From the NCBI RefSeq assembly GCF_038051925.1, contig NZ_CP150634.1, positions 3,108,300 through 3,172,299 on the forward strand: 64,000 bases of DNA, in the 5' to 3' direction. Source of the stretch: Methylotuvimicrobium sp. KM2 (GTDB taxonomy: Bacteria > Pseudomonadota > Gammaproteobacteria > Methylococcales > Methylomonadaceae). This document shows, in pieces, positions 62,799-64,000 of this stretch. The position numbers were made by a program, and so were the translations under genes. Under the pieces are notes generated by a model. The model did no database searches. It saw only the letters and a list, made by a program, of their open reading frames with translations, and was not told where the DNA came from. Position 1 is the first letter of the stretch. Each line of letters starts with the position of its first letter.

Positions 62799-63115
62799 CA
62801 CTGCCATTAAGGATTTCGTGATAAATAACCTCCTGGAGCTATGAGCTTTGTTGAGGGTTCGGTAACTCGCTTGACAGGACGCCGTGAATACGTCCGTGTA
62901 GGCTTGACGGCGGCTTTCCCTGCCGCCGACACCTGCCAATCGAGCTACCGAACCCTCCATAAAACAGGGAAGTTATTTACGACCAAATCCTAAGTTAAGA
63001 TCCTGGAGTTTTACTCCCCTCTTTGAAAAAGAGGGGCTGGGGGGGGATTTTTCTAATAAATCCCCCTTAATCCCCCTTTTTCAAAGGGGGAAGCAGGCTT
63101 AACTTAATGGCAGTG
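62799..63115. mobile_element. 317-bp composite element with 13-bp perfect TIRs
   Basis: CACTGCCATTAAG at 62799-62811 and its exact complement at 63103-63115 bound a non-coding segment. Inside are a ~190-bp foldback (GGATTTCGTGATAAATAAC ... GTTATTTACGACCAAATCC) holding the CGCCGTGAATACGTCCGTGT / GGCTTGACGGCGGC unit, and a TCCCCCTTTTTCAAAGGGGG type inverted repeat (63015-63092). It splits a CTCACCTAGCG palindrome: TCACCTAGCG precedes it and TCACCTAACG follows, a possible imperfect target duplication. Confidence 0.65.
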
Positions 63116-63430
63116 TCACCTAACGCTAGGTGAGGGAAAGCCACTGATGTTCAATATCCGCAGAGTTATTAAACAGCACCGTTTCCAGTCATACGATGAC
63201 CTCTGTTTAGTAAGTTTACCGATACTTGTGTATAACTACGAGCACTCTGCGTGGGAACGATAATCCGCGCCTAAACAGGTTCATTAAAATTATACCTTTC
63301 GCGCTTCAAATTTGGGCGATGCTTAATCCTAAGAATTTGGTCGCAATAACTTCCCTATTTTATGAGGGGGTCGGTAAGGCGCTACAAAACCCATAGCTCC
63401 AGGAAGTTATTTTTCACGAAATCCTTAGAA
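63116..63430. repeat. Dispersed repeats upstream of infA
   Basis: CACCTAACGCTAGGTGAGGG (63117-63136), the inverted partner of the 10260-10345 unit (63150-63235), a TGCGTGGGAACGATAAT hairpin arm, CCTTTCGCGCTTCAAATTTG (63292), and ATAGCTCCAGGAAGTTATTT with CACGAAATCCTTAG (63395-63428). No gene seen. Confidence 0.7.
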
Positions 63431-63531
63431 CAAACGGACTAGAGTAGGGAAAACTCGTGAACAAATCAAGTATTGAATCGACATGAATTTGTTTGCCACA
63501 ATCCACATAAAACAATCATATCGTAAATACT

Positions 63532-63776
63532 TACTCCCTTTATACTCAAAAAACAGCTAACTTTATGAAGGTATGGGGTGTGGCTAGCGAGGATGTCGGC
63601 AGCAGGGATTGCTGCCGTCAAGCCCCCATGGATGGGTTTACCCAGCACCTAAATTCCATAGCCCATTGGCTATGCTTAACTATCTGGGATAATTTAGGTG
63701 CTGGGTGAACGGCGGTCCTCGATAGACACACCCCATACCTTTTATTCTTGTACGGTTTTTCAATCAAAAGGGAGTA
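63532..63776. mobile_element. TA-flanked foldback element, copy 2 (245 bp)
   Basis: Nearly identical to 18114-18356 along its whole length, with differences mostly in the CAGGGATTGCTGCCG stretch and the central palindrome. Starts TACTCCCTTTATACTC and ends AATCAAAAGGGAGTA. It lies 165 bases before infA. Confidence 0.82.
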
Positions 63777-63941
63777 GAAACCCTTTTGATAAAATCAGAC
63801 CATTTCGAGCCTCGCCCAATCAAAAATCGAGCACGCAAAAGACAGCTTTATCCCAAGAACGGCCCGTCCGACTACAGAATCCTGTTCTAAAAAGACCGAC
63901 TATGCTATTATTCGCGTTTTTTAAACGTTAGGACTAAGTAC

Positions 63942-64000
63942 ATGGCAAAAGAAGATCAAATCGAAATGGAAGGCAAGGTTGTCGAAACCCTACCGAATAC
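63942..64000 (+). CDS. infA: Translation initiation factor IF-1, cut by window end
   Basis: The first 19 codons are visible: MAKEDQIEMEGKVVETLPNT, the exact style of IF-1 (72 residues when complete). IF-1 binds the ribosomal A site during initiation. AGGACTAAGTAC precedes the ATG. The TA-flanked foldback lies shortly upstream. Confidence 0.95.
   Translation, partial: MAKEDQIEMEGKVVETLPN

Overview
The window reads as chromosomal DNA of a Gram-negative gammaproteobacterium. The supports are the supraoperon gyrA-serC-pheA-hisC-tyrA-aroA-cmk-rpsA-ihfB, a complete system I cytochrome c maturation operon (ccmABCDEFG-x-HI) followed by hemN, feoABC behind a Fur-like box, lipoproteins with lipoboxes, and an ldtD/mepK-like murein pair. 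The mix of a large c-type cytochrome system, many dispersed palindromic repeats and a CvnB/CvnD-like GTPase operon would suit a methanotroph-type genus (Methylococcales). That placement is an inference; no diagnostic methane gene is present.

Layout. 1-4.6 kb: a CHASE/multi-PAS sensor kinase (cut by the window start) overlapping an HD-GYP response regulator. 5.9-8.2 kb: the threonine-to-glycine pair, an SDR-type threonine dehydrogenase and kbl. 8.4-10.1 kb: a small membrane protein, a cobalamin adenosyltransferase and an orphan hydrogenase-maturation-type protease. 10.5-12.0 kb: an IS110-family (IS1111 group) element. 12.4-17.2 kb: a seven-gene minus-strand operon combining a small GTPase, a Roadblock/LC7 protein, an Aer-like PAS protein and a cytoplasmic PhnD-like binding protein. 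I regard this as the best candidate for an undescribed system. 18.4-20.6 kb: a SPOR protein and a LEA-type lipoprotein. 21.4-23.3 kb: methionine salvage mtnBDC. 23.7-29.4 kb: a FlgO-like lipoprotein, the L,D-transpeptidase/MepK pair and a MarC protein. 30-33 kb: the Trk potassium system. 33.1-37 kb: an RsbU-like regulator, a HEXXH-like protein and a HerA-like ATPase. 37.2-40.1 kb: feoABC. 41-52.6 kb: the gyrA-to-lapA block for aromatic amino acids, serine and translation. 53-62.6 kb: hemN and the ccm operon. The window ends inside infA.

The intergenic DNA is unusually rich in structure. Three copies of a 157-175 bp MITE-like element each have a perfect 5-bp target duplication, and one sits inside another repeat. 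Two copies of a 243-245 bp foldback element are flanked by TA. Four loci carry pure heptanucleotide tandem arrays (6 to 43 copies), and there are many composite palindromes. Most gaps above 300 bp are built of these modules rather than of genes.

All calls come from reading the sequence and from recalled family motifs; no database search was run.
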